The notes: generated from the sequence alone by a model not told the origin. Positions 31,985-40,336 are shown, counted from the first letter of the stretch. The stretch: 64,000 bases of DNA from Frankia sp. RB7 (GCA_030403585.1 JAUEPE010000001.1:62001-126000); one strand, 5' to 3'. Translations and numbers: made by a program.

Positions 31985-32008
31985 GGACGCGCGCGAGAAC
32001 GCGCGTCC
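31985..32008. terminator. Hairpin between the epoxide hydrolase and enoyl-CoA hydratase-like genes
   Basis: GGACGCGCG (31985-31993) pairs perfectly with CGCGCGTCC (32000-32008), 6-base loop. It lies 8 bases after the epoxide hydrolase stop on the minus strand. Without a U-tract it may only attenuate or stabilise the transcript. Confidence 0.4.
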
Positions 32009-32016
32009 CGCTCAAA

Positions 32017-33330
32017 TCAGATCGACTGGCGCAACGGGCGGAACGCGGCGCGCATTTCGGCGCTGAACGACGCGGGCTGCTCCCAGGCCGCGAAGTGGCC
32101 GCCTTTGTCGAGGCGATTGTAATGGATCAGCTTTGGATAGGCCTTCTCGGCCCAACTGCGCGGCGCAGCATAGATCTCGTCCGGGAAGACGCTGACGGCG
32201 ACCGGGATCTTCACATGCTTGGGTTCGAAGAACACCAGCTTGTTCTCCCAGTACAGGCGCGCCGAAGAGACCGCCGTGTTGGTGAGCCAGTAGAGCGTGA
32301 TGTTGTCGATGACATCGTCCCGCGACAACCCTTCGGTCTTGCCGTCGAACGCTCGCGCGATCATCGCGGTGCTGCGCGCGTCATGATCGAGCATCCATGA
32401 CGCGAGGCCTGCAGGCGAATCCACCAGTCCATAGAGCGTCTGCGGCCGGTTCGACATTTCGATCGCATAGCCGAGACCATGCTCGTAGAAATCGTCGAGC
32501 TGATCGTAGGCATAATTCTCGTCCGCCGACAGGCCGGATGGCTTCAATCCGCCGGGCTGAAGCGCCTTGGCGATGTCGTCGGGAACCGTCGCGGGCATGT
32601 TGGTGTGAATGCCGAGCAGCTCCGGCGGCGCCAGGAGCGCCATCTGCTCCGTGATTGCGTTGCCCCAATCGCCGCCCTGGGCGACGTAGCGATTGTAGCC
32701 GAGCCGCTTCATCAGCTCGACCCAGGCGCGCGCGACACGTTGCGGATCCCAGCCAAGTTCGGTCGGCTTGCCGGAGAAGCCGTGACCGGGGAGCGAGGGA
32801 ATCACGAGATCGAAGGCGTCCGCTGCCTTGGCGCCGTGCGCGGTCGGATCGGTCAGCGGGCCGACGATCTTCATCTGCTCGATGATCGAGCCCGGCCAAC
32901 CATGGGTGACGATCATCGGTAAGGCATTCTCGTGCTTCGAACGCACGTGAATGAAGTGAATATCGACGCCGTCGATCTCGGTGACGAATTGCGGCAGCGC
33001 GTTCAACCGCGCCTCCATCTTGCGCCAGTCATAGTCGGACTGCCAGTAGCGAACCAGCTGCTGGACTGTCGAGAGCTGCACGCCTTGCGACTGATCGGCG
33101 ACGATCTCGCGATCCGGCCAGCGCGTCGCTGCGAGACGGCGGCGCAGATCGAGCAGATCCTCCTCAGGCACGTTGACGTGGAACGGACGGATTGCGCCGC
33201 TCACGGCGGCCTTTGCCGGGCGCACCGGAAACAGGCTGGCCGTGCCCGCTGCAACAGCCATCATTGCGGCCTGGCCGAGCAATTGACGGCGATCTGGGTT
33301 CATGATGTCGGCTCGTGTCTGCGTCGTCAT
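32017..33330 (-). CDS. Exported epoxide hydrolase-family alpha/beta hydrolase
   Basis: A 437-residue protein. The N-terminus has a twin-arginine signal (NPDRRQLLGQ at 11-20, hydrophobic core, cleavage near AKAAV about 43), so it is probably periplasmic. The epoxide hydrolase N-terminal domain (about 47-150) is followed by HGWPGS (143-148, oxyanion), GGDWGN with nucleophile Asp221, and a C-terminal catalytic His in DKGGHFAAWEQP. ATG 33330 has GGGAGATCC upstream. Its promoter carries the 10-base-period CTAAC array (33433-33467). Detoxification or use of epoxides is the expected role. Confidence 0.9.
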   Translation of the reverse strand: MTTQTRADIMNPDRRQLLGQAAMMAVAAGTASLFPVRPAKAAVSGAIRPFHVNVPEEDLLDLRRRLAATRWPDREIVADQSQGVQLSTVQQLVRYWQSDYDWRKMEARLNALPQFVTEIDGVDIHFIHVRSKHENALPMIVTHGWPGSIIEQMKIVGPLTDPTAHGAKAADAFDLVIPSLPGHGFSGKPTELGWDPQRVARAWVELMKRLGYNRYVAQGGDWGNAITEQMALLAPPELLGIHTNMPATVPDDIAKALQPGGLKPSGLSADENYAYDQLDDFYEHGLGYAIEMSNRPQTLYGLVDSPAGLASWMLDHDARSTAMIARAFDGKTEGLSRDDVIDNITLYWLTNTAVSSARLYWENKLVFFEPKHVKIPVAVSVFPDEIYAAPRSWAEKAYPKLIHYNRLDKGGHFAAWEQPASFSAEMRAAFRPLRQSI

Positions 33331-33432
33331 TTTGGATCTCCCTCGCTTTGGTCCGTGACGTTGACCGAAATTCGAAATCGACAGATCGGTTCGTCCTGAA
33401 AACAGATTGGCCGAGACACCCGCCATTAGCTC

Positions 33433-33467
33433 GTTATGGATTGTTAGGCTGCGTTAGCCGTTGCGAG
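33433..33467 (-). promoter_or_regulatory. CTAAC array A, upstream of the epoxide hydrolase gene
   Basis: Read in the direction of the gene: CTCGC, CTAAC, CTAAC, ATAAC, each exactly 10 bases after the previous. After the last pentamer there are 23 bases and then CAATCT (33409-33404), a candidate -10 hexamer. No TTGACA-like -35 is present. The array edge is 103 bases before the start codon. Confidence 0.7.
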
Positions 33468-33522
33468 TCGCGGTGACGCAGGATCGCAGTGTGACGAGTA
33501 AATATCTTCGGGGCGCAAATGC

Positions 33523-33557
33523 ATCACGGCGCGCGATGAGCCATCGCGCGCCGTGAT
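33523..33557 (-). terminator. Strong hairpin downstream of the glyoxalase-like gene
   Basis: A perfect 16-bp stem (33523-33538 with 33542-33557) with a 3-base loop, rich in GC (GGCGCGCG). It begins 28 bases after the stop of the minus-strand VOC gene and lies upstream of the epoxide hydrolase promoter, so it insulates the two units. There is no long U-tract. Confidence 0.65.
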
Positions 33558-33585
33558 CATTGATCTAGCTATTTACGCTCGCGAG

Positions 33586-34275
33586 TCAGGTTGGCAGCGG
33601 CTGACCGGCTCGCTCGCGCACGATGTAGTCGGCGTACCAATCCTGCCAATTCTCATCGTGCCCACCGGTTCGTTTCTCGTGCTCACCATGCGCGGCAGCC
33701 GCGCGGCGCAACGCGCCCGCAAGCTCGCTCGTGGATGTGAACGTTGTATCGGTTGCATCGATGCGGCCGGGCAGCCGCGTCGTGATTTCCTGGAACAGCC
33801 AACCGTTGCCGTCGGGATCCCTGAAGGAGGCAAAAGAGCTGTAGCTGCCCCGTTTGGGATCAACGCCGTTGAGCCGGACACTGCCGAAGAGATACGGCTC
33901 GTCCGCTCCCGCGTGAACCTCACCGCCACCGTGGAAGGGTTCGCTAATCTTGACGCCACGCGCGAGCAAATCCTGCCGTGCTGCTTCGAGGTCGGAGACA
34001 ATAAGATAAAGGCCTTGCGCCGAACCCGGCGACGCGGGCGTGACGTTCTTGCCAAAAATCACGGAGCAGGCCGAGCCAGGCGGCGTGAACTGGATGACGC
34101 GCCAACCATCCCCGGAGGCGAAATCTGCATCAAGTCTCCAGCCCAGATTCGTATAGAAGGCTTTTGCGCGATCCACATCCGAAACGGGGACCACGACGAC
34201 CTCGAGCTTGAGGTCGACTGTGCGCGACTTCGCTGGCTTGGCGCCGGCTGGAGGATTCATCTCTGTGGTGGTCAT
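33586..34275 (-). CDS. VOC (glyoxalase/dioxygenase-fold) family protein
   Basis: A 229-residue protein. A VOC domain occupies about 18-150: LEVVVVPVSDVDRAKAFYTNLGWRL, FTPPGSACSVIFG, LYLIVSDLEAARQDLLARG and FRDPDGNGWLFQEI, with the last Glu a typical metal ligand. A C-terminal tail (about 155-229) is not part of the standard domain. ATG 34275 fits the domain start. Members act as glyoxalases, extradiol dioxygenases or resistance proteins; the precise role is unknown. It is preceded by CTAAC array B. Confidence 0.88.
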   Translation of the reverse strand: MTTTEMNPPAGAKPAKSRTVDLKLEVVVVPVSDVDRAKAFYTNLGWRLDADFASGDGWRVIQFTPPGSACSVIFGKNVTPASPGSAQGLYLIVSDLEAARQDLLARGVKISEPFHGGGEVHAGADEPYLFGSVRLNGVDPKRGSYSSFASFRDPDGNGWLFQEITTRLPGRIDATDTTFTSTSELAGALRRAAAAHGEHEKRTGGHDENWQDWYADYIVRERAGQPLPT

Positions 34276-34362
34276 GTCGAACTCCCTGGTTTGAGGTGCG
34301 GGCTCGCGACCAAGACCCGCTTCTGACACCACGACTTTCGCGCAGACTGGGGAATAATACTC

Positions 34363-34397
34363 GTTATGGGATGTTATGGCTCGTTAGCGATTGCGAG
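34363..34397 (-). promoter_or_regulatory. CTAAC array B, upstream of the VOC gene
   Basis: In gene direction: CTCGC, CTAAC, ATAAC, ATAAC at exact 10-base spacing, then 23 bases and GAAAGT (34339-34334) as candidate -10. The first 15 bases (CTCGCAATCGCTAAC) match array A at 13 positions. The array edge is 88 bases before the start codon; it sits between the kinase stop and the VOC start. Confidence 0.7.
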
Positions 34398-34410
34398 CAC
34401 GGCCGCCTCC

Positions 34411-35082
34411 TCAGGCGACCGTGAGCGGCATTGCTATTGTGACGCGAGTTCCGCCCTGCCCGGCCTCGCCTTGCATCCGGGCACTGATGCTGCGCGCCAG
34501 GCCCTCCAGGATCCGGCTGCCGGCGCCCTGAAGCGGCCCGGTCGCGCCGACACCATTGTCGGCCACTGTGCAGAGCCAGCTGCCCTCGTGGTTCGCTACC
34601 TCGATGCGGATCAGCGCGCCCTTCTTGTTCGGAAAGGCATGCTTTGCCGCATTCGTGACCAGCTCCGTCAGCATCAGTGCAAGCCGGTGGCACTGCCATG
34701 CCGGCAGCGTGCCGCACTCGATCGATGCCTCGCAGCGGACGCCGGCCGGTTCCAACACCGCCTCGGACAGCGCGCCGCAAAGGCTTTCAAAGAAGGCCCC
34801 GACGGAGATCATCGCAAGATCGTCATTGTCGGACAAAAGTTGATAGAGCCTGCCGAAGGCGACGATTCGCCGCTCCAGCCGGTCTACGGCGACCGACATG
34901 TCCCTGGTCCCGGCCCGCGTGAAATCGCGGCGGACTGACGCACCCAGGAGTGTGAGGGTGTTCTTCATCCGATGATGCGACTCGCGCAGCACGAGTTCCC
35001 AGTCACGCGAGACATCGTCGAGATTGGCGACGAAGTGAGATCGAACACCCCTGTCGTTCGTTCGAGAGCTGATTTCAGGCAT
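34411..35082 (-). CDS. Orphan sensor histidine kinase, HWE/HisKA_2 type
   Basis: A 223-residue soluble kinase core. The phosphoacceptor box is RESHHRMKNTLTLLG (His36/37), the N box is LMLTELVTNAAKHAFPNKKG, and VADNGVGATG is the G box. No sensor domain, membrane segment or receiver domain is present; only about 30 residues precede the H-box. No response regulator gene lies in the window. GGGGAGG precedes the ATG. Its promoter carries CTAAC array C, and it is divergent from the second winged-helix ATPase gene, so it may be regulated by, or signal to, that protein (inference). Confidence 0.88.
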   Translation of the reverse strand: MPEISSRTNDRGVRSHFVANLDDVSRDWELVLRESHHRMKNTLTLLGASVRRDFTRAGTRDMSVAVDRLERRIVAFGRLYQLLSDNDDLAMISVGAFFESLCGALSEAVLEPAGVRCEASIECGTLPAWQCHRLALMLTELVTNAAKHAFPNKKGALIRIEVANHEGSWLCTVADNGVGATGPLQGAGSRILEGLARSISARMQGEAGQGGTRVTIAMPLTVA

Positions 35083-35150
35083 GATAGCCTCCCCGTTGAA
35101 AATAGGCCTAACTCGAAAGCTATACTGATACAGTCGTGCCGCTCACGCTC

Positions 35151-35175
35151 GTTAGACGTTGCAAGATTGTGTTAT
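35151..35175 (-). promoter_or_regulatory. CTAAC array C, upstream of the histidine kinase gene
   Basis: In gene direction: ATAAC, CTTGC, CTAAC at exact 10-base spacing, then 23 bases and CAGTAT (35127-35122) as candidate -10. The CTTGCAACGTCTAAC core follows the same CTYGCAAYNNCTAAC pattern as arrays A, B and D. The array edge is 69 bases before the start codon. Confidence 0.68.
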
Positions 35176-35341
35176 GGTCGCCTGCGCATGACGGCGGCAA
35201 AACATGAGCGCTGCTTGAGCGTTCCGACGCGTTACCGAATTTTCCCGATCAAGGCATAAGCCGTTCGCGTTTAAGCGAAATTTGCAGCTTTTCGTCTGAG
35301 CCATCCTGCGTGTGTTGCGCGATTTCGCCGCTTTCAGTCGG

Positions 35342-35369
35342 TTTACTCAGGGTCTCGTTCTGATAGACC
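35342..35369 (+). promoter_or_regulatory. Predicted promoter of the second winged-helix ATPase gene
   Basis: TTTACT (35342-35347), 16-base spacer, TAGACC (35364-35369) with a preceding TG. Spacing and distance to the GTG start are identical to the promoter of the paralogue at 22404. No CTAAC array of its own is seen on this strand. Confidence 0.55.
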
Positions 35370-35411
35370 AAGACAGACAGCAGCACTTTCCTTTCGCTGG
35401 AATCATGGCGC

Positions 35412-38249
35412 GTGCAGGACACTAACGACCAGGACTCAGCCATTTCCTTCGGGGCCTTTCGGCTGCTCCCCCGGTCGCGGCTGCTTGAGAAGGATGGCGT
35501 CCCGCTTCATCTTGGCGGGCGTGCGCTCGACATCCTCATTTTTCTCGCCGAGCGCGCCGGCGAGGTGGTCGACAAGCGGGAATTGGTCAAGCGGATCTGG
35601 GCCGACGTGAACGTCGACGAGGGCAGCCTGCGCTTCCACATCACGACCCTGCGCAAGGCCCTGGGCGATGCCGGCGAAGGCTCTCGTTATGTCGTCAACG
35701 TGCCTGGCCGCGGCTATTGTTTCACGGCCCCCCTGCTCCGCGCCGCACCTGCGGAGAGCCGGCCAGGCGCGACCGTGTGCTCGCTCCGGTCCATACCTGC
35801 CCCACTCGCGAAGATGATTGGCCGAGACGACGCCGTCGAGAAGATCGCGGCTGAGCTGTCCCTGCATCGGTTCGTCACCATCGTCGGCCCCGGCGGCATC
35901 GGCAAGACCTCGGTCGCACTTGCGGTAGTGCATGGTCAGCAGGCAGGATTCGAGGGCCAGGTCTGCTTCGTCGATTTTGGCGCACTGACGGAGCCGCGGC
36001 TTGTTCCCGGCACGATTGCCGCGGCGCTTGGCCTGACCGTCAATTCCGACGACCCGATACCCGGACTGCTGGTGTCTTTGCGCAACCGTCGGACGTTGCT
36101 GGTCCTCGACAGCTGCGAACACATCATCGACGAGCTCGCTCCGCTGGCAGAGCGCATCGTGCGGGAAGCTCCGCAGCTGCATGTTCTCGCCACCAGTCGC
36201 GAATCCTTTCGCACCGAGGGTGAACGGGTGTACCGACTGTTTCCGCTGGATTGCCCGCCGCAACGCGACGGGCTCAGCATGGCCGACATCCTTGCCTATC
36301 CTGCAAGTCAGCTCTTCGTCGCGCGGATTGCCGAAAGCCTGGGCGAATTCGAACTCAGTGAAGAGGATGCACCGCTCGTCGCCGACATCTGCCGGCGTCT
36401 GGACGGCATTGCGCTTGCGATCGAACTTGCGGCCGGACGGGTCGACGCCTACGGGATCGCCGGCACGGCCTCGCTGCTCGACAGCCGTTTCTCGCTTCTG
36501 TGGCGGGGACGGCGCACCGCTATACCCCGGCACCAGACGCTGAGCGCGGCGCTGGGCTGGAGCTACGACCTGCTGCCCCAGGCCGAGAGCGCGACCTTGC
36601 GCGGCCTGTCGGTCTTCGTCGGGCCATTCACACTCGAAGCTGCGCTCGCGGTCGCCGCAAGCCAGGGCATCGACGAGGCGGAAGCGGTCGATGCGATTTC
36701 GAATTTGCTGTCGAAATCCCTGATTGCAACGTCGCCTGCAGAACGGCGACTGAGATACCGCCTGCTCGACACGACCCGGGCCTTTGCGGGCGACAAGCTC
36801 GTCGAGAGCGGGGAAGCGGTCCGGGTTGCGCGCGCCCACGCTGAATATTTCCGCGACTTCCTGCACGACATTTCCGTCAGGTCCAACGGCATGCAGAGCG
36901 CGGGCGGCTTCCTGCCTTATGCCGATCATCTGCCGAATGTGCGGGCCGCGCTGACCTGGAGCTTTTCAGAGGCCGGCGACCGTGCGATCGGCGCGGACCT
37001 GGCGGCGGCGGCTGCACAGTTCTTCCTCGAGCTCACATTGCTGACGGAATGCCATAGCTGGACCCGGCAGGCGCTCGCCTCTGCCGACAACATCGACAGT
37101 CGCAAGGAAATGACATTGCAGGCGGCCTTCGGCGTCTCCGTGATGTTCACACAAGGCAACACGGAAGGGGTCCGGTCGGCGTTCACGCGAAGCCTGCAAC
37201 TGGCCGAGGCGCTCGACGACCTGCACTGGCAGCTCTGGCTGTTGCGCGGGCTGCACATCTACCTGACCCGGGTCGGGGATTTTCACGGCGCGCTCGGCAC
37301 CGGCGTACAGGGCGAAGGCGTCGCCAGGAAGCTGAACGACCCGACCAGCACGCTGAACGTCGAGTGGATGCTGGGCGTGGCGCATCATCTGATCGGCAAC
37401 CAGGACAAGGCCGTCCAGTTCTGCGAGAGCGCGATGGTGCACAATCCGGGCTCGCAGCGGCTGAATATCGGCCATCTCGGCTATGACGACCGCATTGTCG
37501 CGCTGGTCGCCTTGGCGCGCGGGCTCTGGCTCAGCGGTCGGCCCGACCGTGCCATCGAGGCGGCGAGATACACGGTGCGCCAGGCCGAGCAGCTCGAGCA
37601 ACCCCTGACGCTCGGCATTTCCCTGATCTGGACCATCTACGTGTTTCTGTGGGTCGGCGACTGGGCCAGTGCCGAAAGCCTGATCGAGCGGCTGATCGAC
37701 CATTCCGCGCGGCACTTCCTCGGCCCCTATCACGCGGTCGGCATCGGCCAGAAAGGCGAGCTTCTGCTCCGCCGCGGCGACATCGCCGGCGGCATCGAGC
37801 ATCTTCGTCGCAGCCAGGCGACCTTGTACGCCACGCGGCACCGGATCATGACGACGGTGTTTGCAACGGCGCTCGCGGAGGGTCTGGCGGCCCAGAACGA
37901 GGCCGATGACGCTTTGCGCACGATCGACGAAGCCATCGCAGAGATCGGCGATCACAGCGAATCCTTCGATATGCCGGAAATGCTCCGGGTCAAGGCGGAC
38001 ATCCTGGTCCAATCCGCCAGGCCGACGGACGCCGAAGCGTGTCTCCAGCAATCGCTTGCCTTGTCGCGCCGGCAATGCGCGCGCGGCTGGGAGCTACGGG
38101 GGGCCATGAGCCTCGCTCGCGTCTGGCAGCGGGCCGGACGGAAGGGCGACGCGCAGGCTTTGCTTGCCCCACTTGTCGCGCAATATCAGGAAGGCCTGTC
38201 GAGCCGCGACCTGGTCGCCGCCAAGGGGCTTCTGGTCGCCCTGAATTAG
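35412..38249 (+). CDS. Winged-helix (OmpR-type) regulator with P-loop ATPase and TPR-like C-terminus, paralogue 2
   Basis: A 945-residue paralogue of the 22404 protein, strongly similar over about the first 450 residues and more diverged after that. The winged helix is at about 12-108 (FRLLPRSRLLEKDG, VPGRGYCF), Walker A GPGGIGKT at 159-166, Walker B LLVLDSCEH near 229-237, and the STAND-like ATSRESFR and LDGIALAIELAAGR motifs follow. The C-terminal half is helical with repeats, the probable ligand sensor. Divergence there suggests a different inducer from paralogue 1. It sits at the centre of five promoters carrying CTAAC arrays; OmpR-type winged helices bind direct repeats of about 10-11 bp, so it is the leading candidate for their activator (inference). 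Confidence 0.88.
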   Translation: MQDTNDQDSAISFGAFRLLPRSRLLEKDGVPLHLGGRALDILIFLAERAGEVVDKRELVKRIWADVNVDEGSLRFHITTLRKALGDAGEGSRYVVNVPGRGYCFTAPLLRAAPAESRPGATVCSLRSIPAPLAKMIGRDDAVEKIAAELSLHRFVTIVGPGGIGKTSVALAVVHGQQAGFEGQVCFVDFGALTEPRLVPGTIAAALGLTVNSDDPIPGLLVSLRNRRTLLVLDSCEHIIDELAPLAERIVREAPQLHVLATSRESFRTEGERVYRLFPLDCPPQRDGLSMADILAYPASQLFVARIAESLGEFELSEEDAPLVADICRRLDGIALAIELAAGRVDAYGIAGTASLLDSRFSLLWRGRRTAIPRHQTLSAALGWSYDLLPQAESATLRGLSVFVGPFTLEAALAVAASQGIDEAEAVDAISNLLSKSLIATSPAERRLRYRLLDTTRAFAGDKLVESGEAVRVARAHAEYFRDFLHDISVRSNGMQSAGGFLPYADHLPNVRAALTWSFSEAGDRAIGADLAAAAAQFFLELTLLTECHSWTRQALASADNIDSRKEMTLQAAFGVSVMFTQGNTEGVRSAFTRSLQLAEALDDLHWQLWLLRGLHIYLTRVGDFHGALGTGVQGEGVARKLNDPTSTLNVEWMLGVAHHLIGNQDKAVQFCESAMVHNPGSQRLNIGHLGYDDRIVALVALARGLWLSGRPDRAIEAARYTVRQAEQLEQPLTLGISLIWTIYVFLWVGDWASAESLIERLIDHSARHFLGPYHAVGIGQKGELLLRRGDIAGGIEHLRRSQATLYATRHRIMTTVFATALAEGLAAQNEADDALRTIDEAIAEIGDHSESFDMPEMLRVKADILVQSARPTDAEACLQQSLALSRRQCARGWELRGAMSLARVWQRAGRKGDAQALLAPLVAQYQEGLSSRDLVAAKGLLVALN

Positions 38250-38283
38250 TAATATCTTCAACGGGATACCGCCTGATCTGGCG

Positions 38284-38308
38284 CTTGCAACTCCTAACAA
38301 CTTCTAAC
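38284..38308 (+). promoter_or_regulatory. CTAAC array D, upstream of the unknown-protein gene
   Basis: CTTGC (38284), CTAAC (38294) and CTAAC (38304) at exact 10-base spacing, then 23 bases and CATGGT (38332-38337) as candidate -10. The start codon is 59 bases downstream of the array. It lies just after the stop of the winged-helix ATPase gene. Confidence 0.68.
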
Positions 38309-38367
38309 ACGCCAAGCCGCCCCGGCCCCGCCATGGTGGTCGCAATTCATGGTGGATGCAGTGAGAC

Positions 38368-39075
38368 ATGGCACTTCTTGACGATGCGATCGACGCCTGC
38401 GGCGGCTTGGCCCGCTGGAATAATCTGAACCGGTTCACGCTGCATCTTTCTGTTGGCGGCACGCTGTTCTCCGACGCTGGACATGCCCGCGAATTCAAGG
38501 ACGTCACCGCGGAGGGATCGACCCGGACGCAATCAGTTCGCTTCACAGGCATCACCGGAGGCGAACAGTCCGGCGCGTTTGCGCCGGACGCGATCACGAT
38601 CGAAAGCCTGGATGGCCAGATACTGCGGACCTGGCGCAACCCGAGCCTCGCCTTCCCGACCAATGGCACACATGCGCTGGCGGACGAACTACATCTGGTG
38701 TTCTTCTGCGGCGTCCAAATCTGGAACTATCTCACCACTCCGTTCCTCCTCGCTCGTCCCGACGTCGTGATCGAGGAGCTGCCGCCGTGGCAAGAGAACG
38801 GCGAGACATGGCGGCGCCTTCGCGCGCAATTCCCGCCGGGCCTGATCAGCCTTGCGTCCGAGCAAGTCTTCTATTTCGACGAGAAAGCACTGCAGAGACG
38901 AACCGATCACGATCTCCTGGGCGCACGTGTCGCGCACTATTCGTGGGCTCACGAGAATTTCAACGGCATCGTGGTTCCAACCCTTCGGCGCACGCTGACG
39001 CTGCAGCCCGACGGCACCGTCATCGCCAAGCCCGTGCTGATCGACGTCGAGATTTTCGACGCCGTCTTCGAGTGA
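38368..39075 (+). CDS. Protein of unknown function, 235 residues
   Basis: I do not recognise the family. The protein is soluble with no signal peptide or membrane segment, rich in beta-type stretches and aromatic residues, with conserved-looking segments CGGLARWNNLNRFTLHLSVGG (start), VFFCGVQIWNYLTTPFLLARP (middle) and FYFDEKALQRRTDHDLLG (late). It ends in IDVEIFDAVFE. The pattern of a barrel with an internal hydrophobic cavity is possible but speculative. It is preceded by CTAAC array D and lies between the winged-helix ATPase and AraC genes, so it is probably part of the same regulon. Confidence 0.75.
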   Translation: MALLDDAIDACGGLARWNNLNRFTLHLSVGGTLFSDAGHAREFKDVTAEGSTRTQSVRFTGITGGEQSGAFAPDAITIESLDGQILRTWRNPSLAFPTNGTHALADELHLVFFCGVQIWNYLTTPFLLARPDVVIEELPPWQENGETWRRLRAQFPPGLISLASEQVFYFDEKALQRRTDHDLLGARVAHYSWAHENFNGIVVPTLRRTLTLQPDGTVIAKPVLIDVEIFDAVFE

Positions 39076-39152
39076 CGGCCAAACCCCTGAAATATTGACC
39101 AAAACCCAACCCTCCGCGACCAGCCGCCGCACCCCGTCCGCGCCCACACAAT

Positions 39153-39177
39153 CTAACACATCCTAATCACCCCTAAC
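39153..39177 (+). promoter_or_regulatory. CTAAC array E, upstream of the second AraC gene
   Basis: CTAAC (39153), CTAAT (39163) and CTAAC (39173) at exact 10-base spacing, with a weaker CCCAC ten bases before. Then 23 bases and TATCCT (39201-39206), the best -10 hexamer of the five arrays. The start codon is 97 bases downstream. Confidence 0.7.
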
Positions 39178-39274
39178 GGGCTTCCAAGCCTGCTCACGCC
39201 TATCCTGTCAGCATACCGAGGATGCGAGTTCACCGGTCATGGCGAACGACCGCGAAGCTCAGAAGGAATAAGCG

Positions 39275-40279
39275 ATGCTGACCGAATTGCACGAGACCCA
39301 CACCCGGATCGATCTTTCGGCCGGCCCGAGAGATCACGAGGCAAATCATGCGGCGCAGGCGATCACCCGCGAAGCCAGATGGCGCCAGATTGTTGGCAGC
39401 TCGCAGGCTGCGCTGGACGACATCACGATCTCGCGATGGGACGATTCGCGAGAGGGCTCGTGTCACGCAGCGACGACGCCGTCCGACCGATATTTCGTCG
39501 GCATTGCGTTGAAGACAACGCGCGCCATCCTGACCAGGGAGCGCCGGATCATCTTCGACGGCACGATGCCGTCAGGTACCCTGTATGTCAGCGCTCCGTC
39601 GAAGCAGCTGAGCGCCCAATTCCAGGCGCCCTGCGCCTTCCTGCACTTCCACATTTCTGCGGAGCATTTCCCGACGAGGTGGGTGCAAGGCGCAGCCGAA
39701 GGGCTCGATGATCTCGTTCTATTGCGCGATCCACTCGCCGCGGGCCTTGCCAAGGCGCTCGCCGAGCAAGGCGACGCCGCGGGCCATCGATTTGCCCGTT
39801 GCATCGGCCAGATCCTTGCGATGCACCTGGCCCGGCCCGAATTGCCGCGCGCCAAGGTCAATGCGCTGCCGAAATGGCGCCTGCGGCGTGTCGAGCAACA
39901 TATCGCCGCTCATTTCGAACGCAGCATCAGCCTGTCCGAGCTCGCCAATGTTGCGGGCCTGTCGCGGATGCATTTCGCCGCGCAATTTCGTGCAGCGACC
40001 GGATACCGTCCCCGCGAGTATTTGCTCAATCACCGGATCGAGCACGCAAAGTCGCTGCTGACGACGACGCAGCGGCCGCTGGCCGAGATCGCGTTGGCCG
40101 TCGGGTTCAGCACCCAGGCGCATTTCTCGACCGTGTTCAAGCGCATCAGCAGCCTGACGCCGGCGCGATGGCGCGCCGCCGCCAGGAACGAACGGCCCGA
40201 GCTTGAAAGTCCTCCGCGACGCCGGCTTTCGCCAGACACGGATTGGGCCGTCAATGGACCCTATGCAAATGCACTGTGA
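39275..40279 (+). CDS. AraC family transcriptional regulator
   Basis: A 334-residue protein. The N-terminal region (about 40-190) is a ligand or interaction domain not clearly assignable. The C-terminal HTH pair (about 205-305) is typical: ISLSELANVAGLSRMHFAAQFRAATGYRPREYL and LAEIALAVGFSTQAHFSTVFKRISSLTPARWR. AGAAGGAATAA precedes the ATG. CTAAC array E lies in its promoter, so it appears to be a secondary regulator within the island. Its own targets are unknown. It is convergent with the ABC operon that follows. Confidence 0.9.
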   Translation: MLTELHETHTRIDLSAGPRDHEANHAAQAITREARWRQIVGSSQAALDDITISRWDDSREGSCHAATTPSDRYFVGIALKTTRAILTRERRIIFDGTMPSGTLYVSAPSKQLSAQFQAPCAFLHFHISAEHFPTRWVQGAAEGLDDLVLLRDPLAAGLAKALAEQGDAAGHRFARCIGQILAMHLARPELPRAKVNALPKWRLRRVEQHIAAHFERSISLSELANVAGLSRMHFAAQFRAATGYRPREYLLNHRIEHAKSLLTTTQRPLAEIALAVGFSTQAHFSTVFKRISSLTPARWRAAARNERPELESPPRRRLSPDTDWAVNGPYANAL

Positions 40280-40336
40280 TGCGTTCAACAACCGCGACAG
40301 ATGATCAGTTGTGATCAGCATGAGCTGACGCGGCCT

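Larger units (their letters stand above)
35083..35411. other. Divergent intergenic region between the histidine kinase and the second winged-helix ATPase gene
   Basis: 329 bases without a gene. It contains CTAAC array C (35151-35175) with its -10 candidate for the kinase, a short inverted repeat TTCGC/GCGAA (35264-35279), and from about 35258 to 35411 sequence homologous to the upstream region of the paralogous regulator at 22404, including its promoter. Confidence 0.75.
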
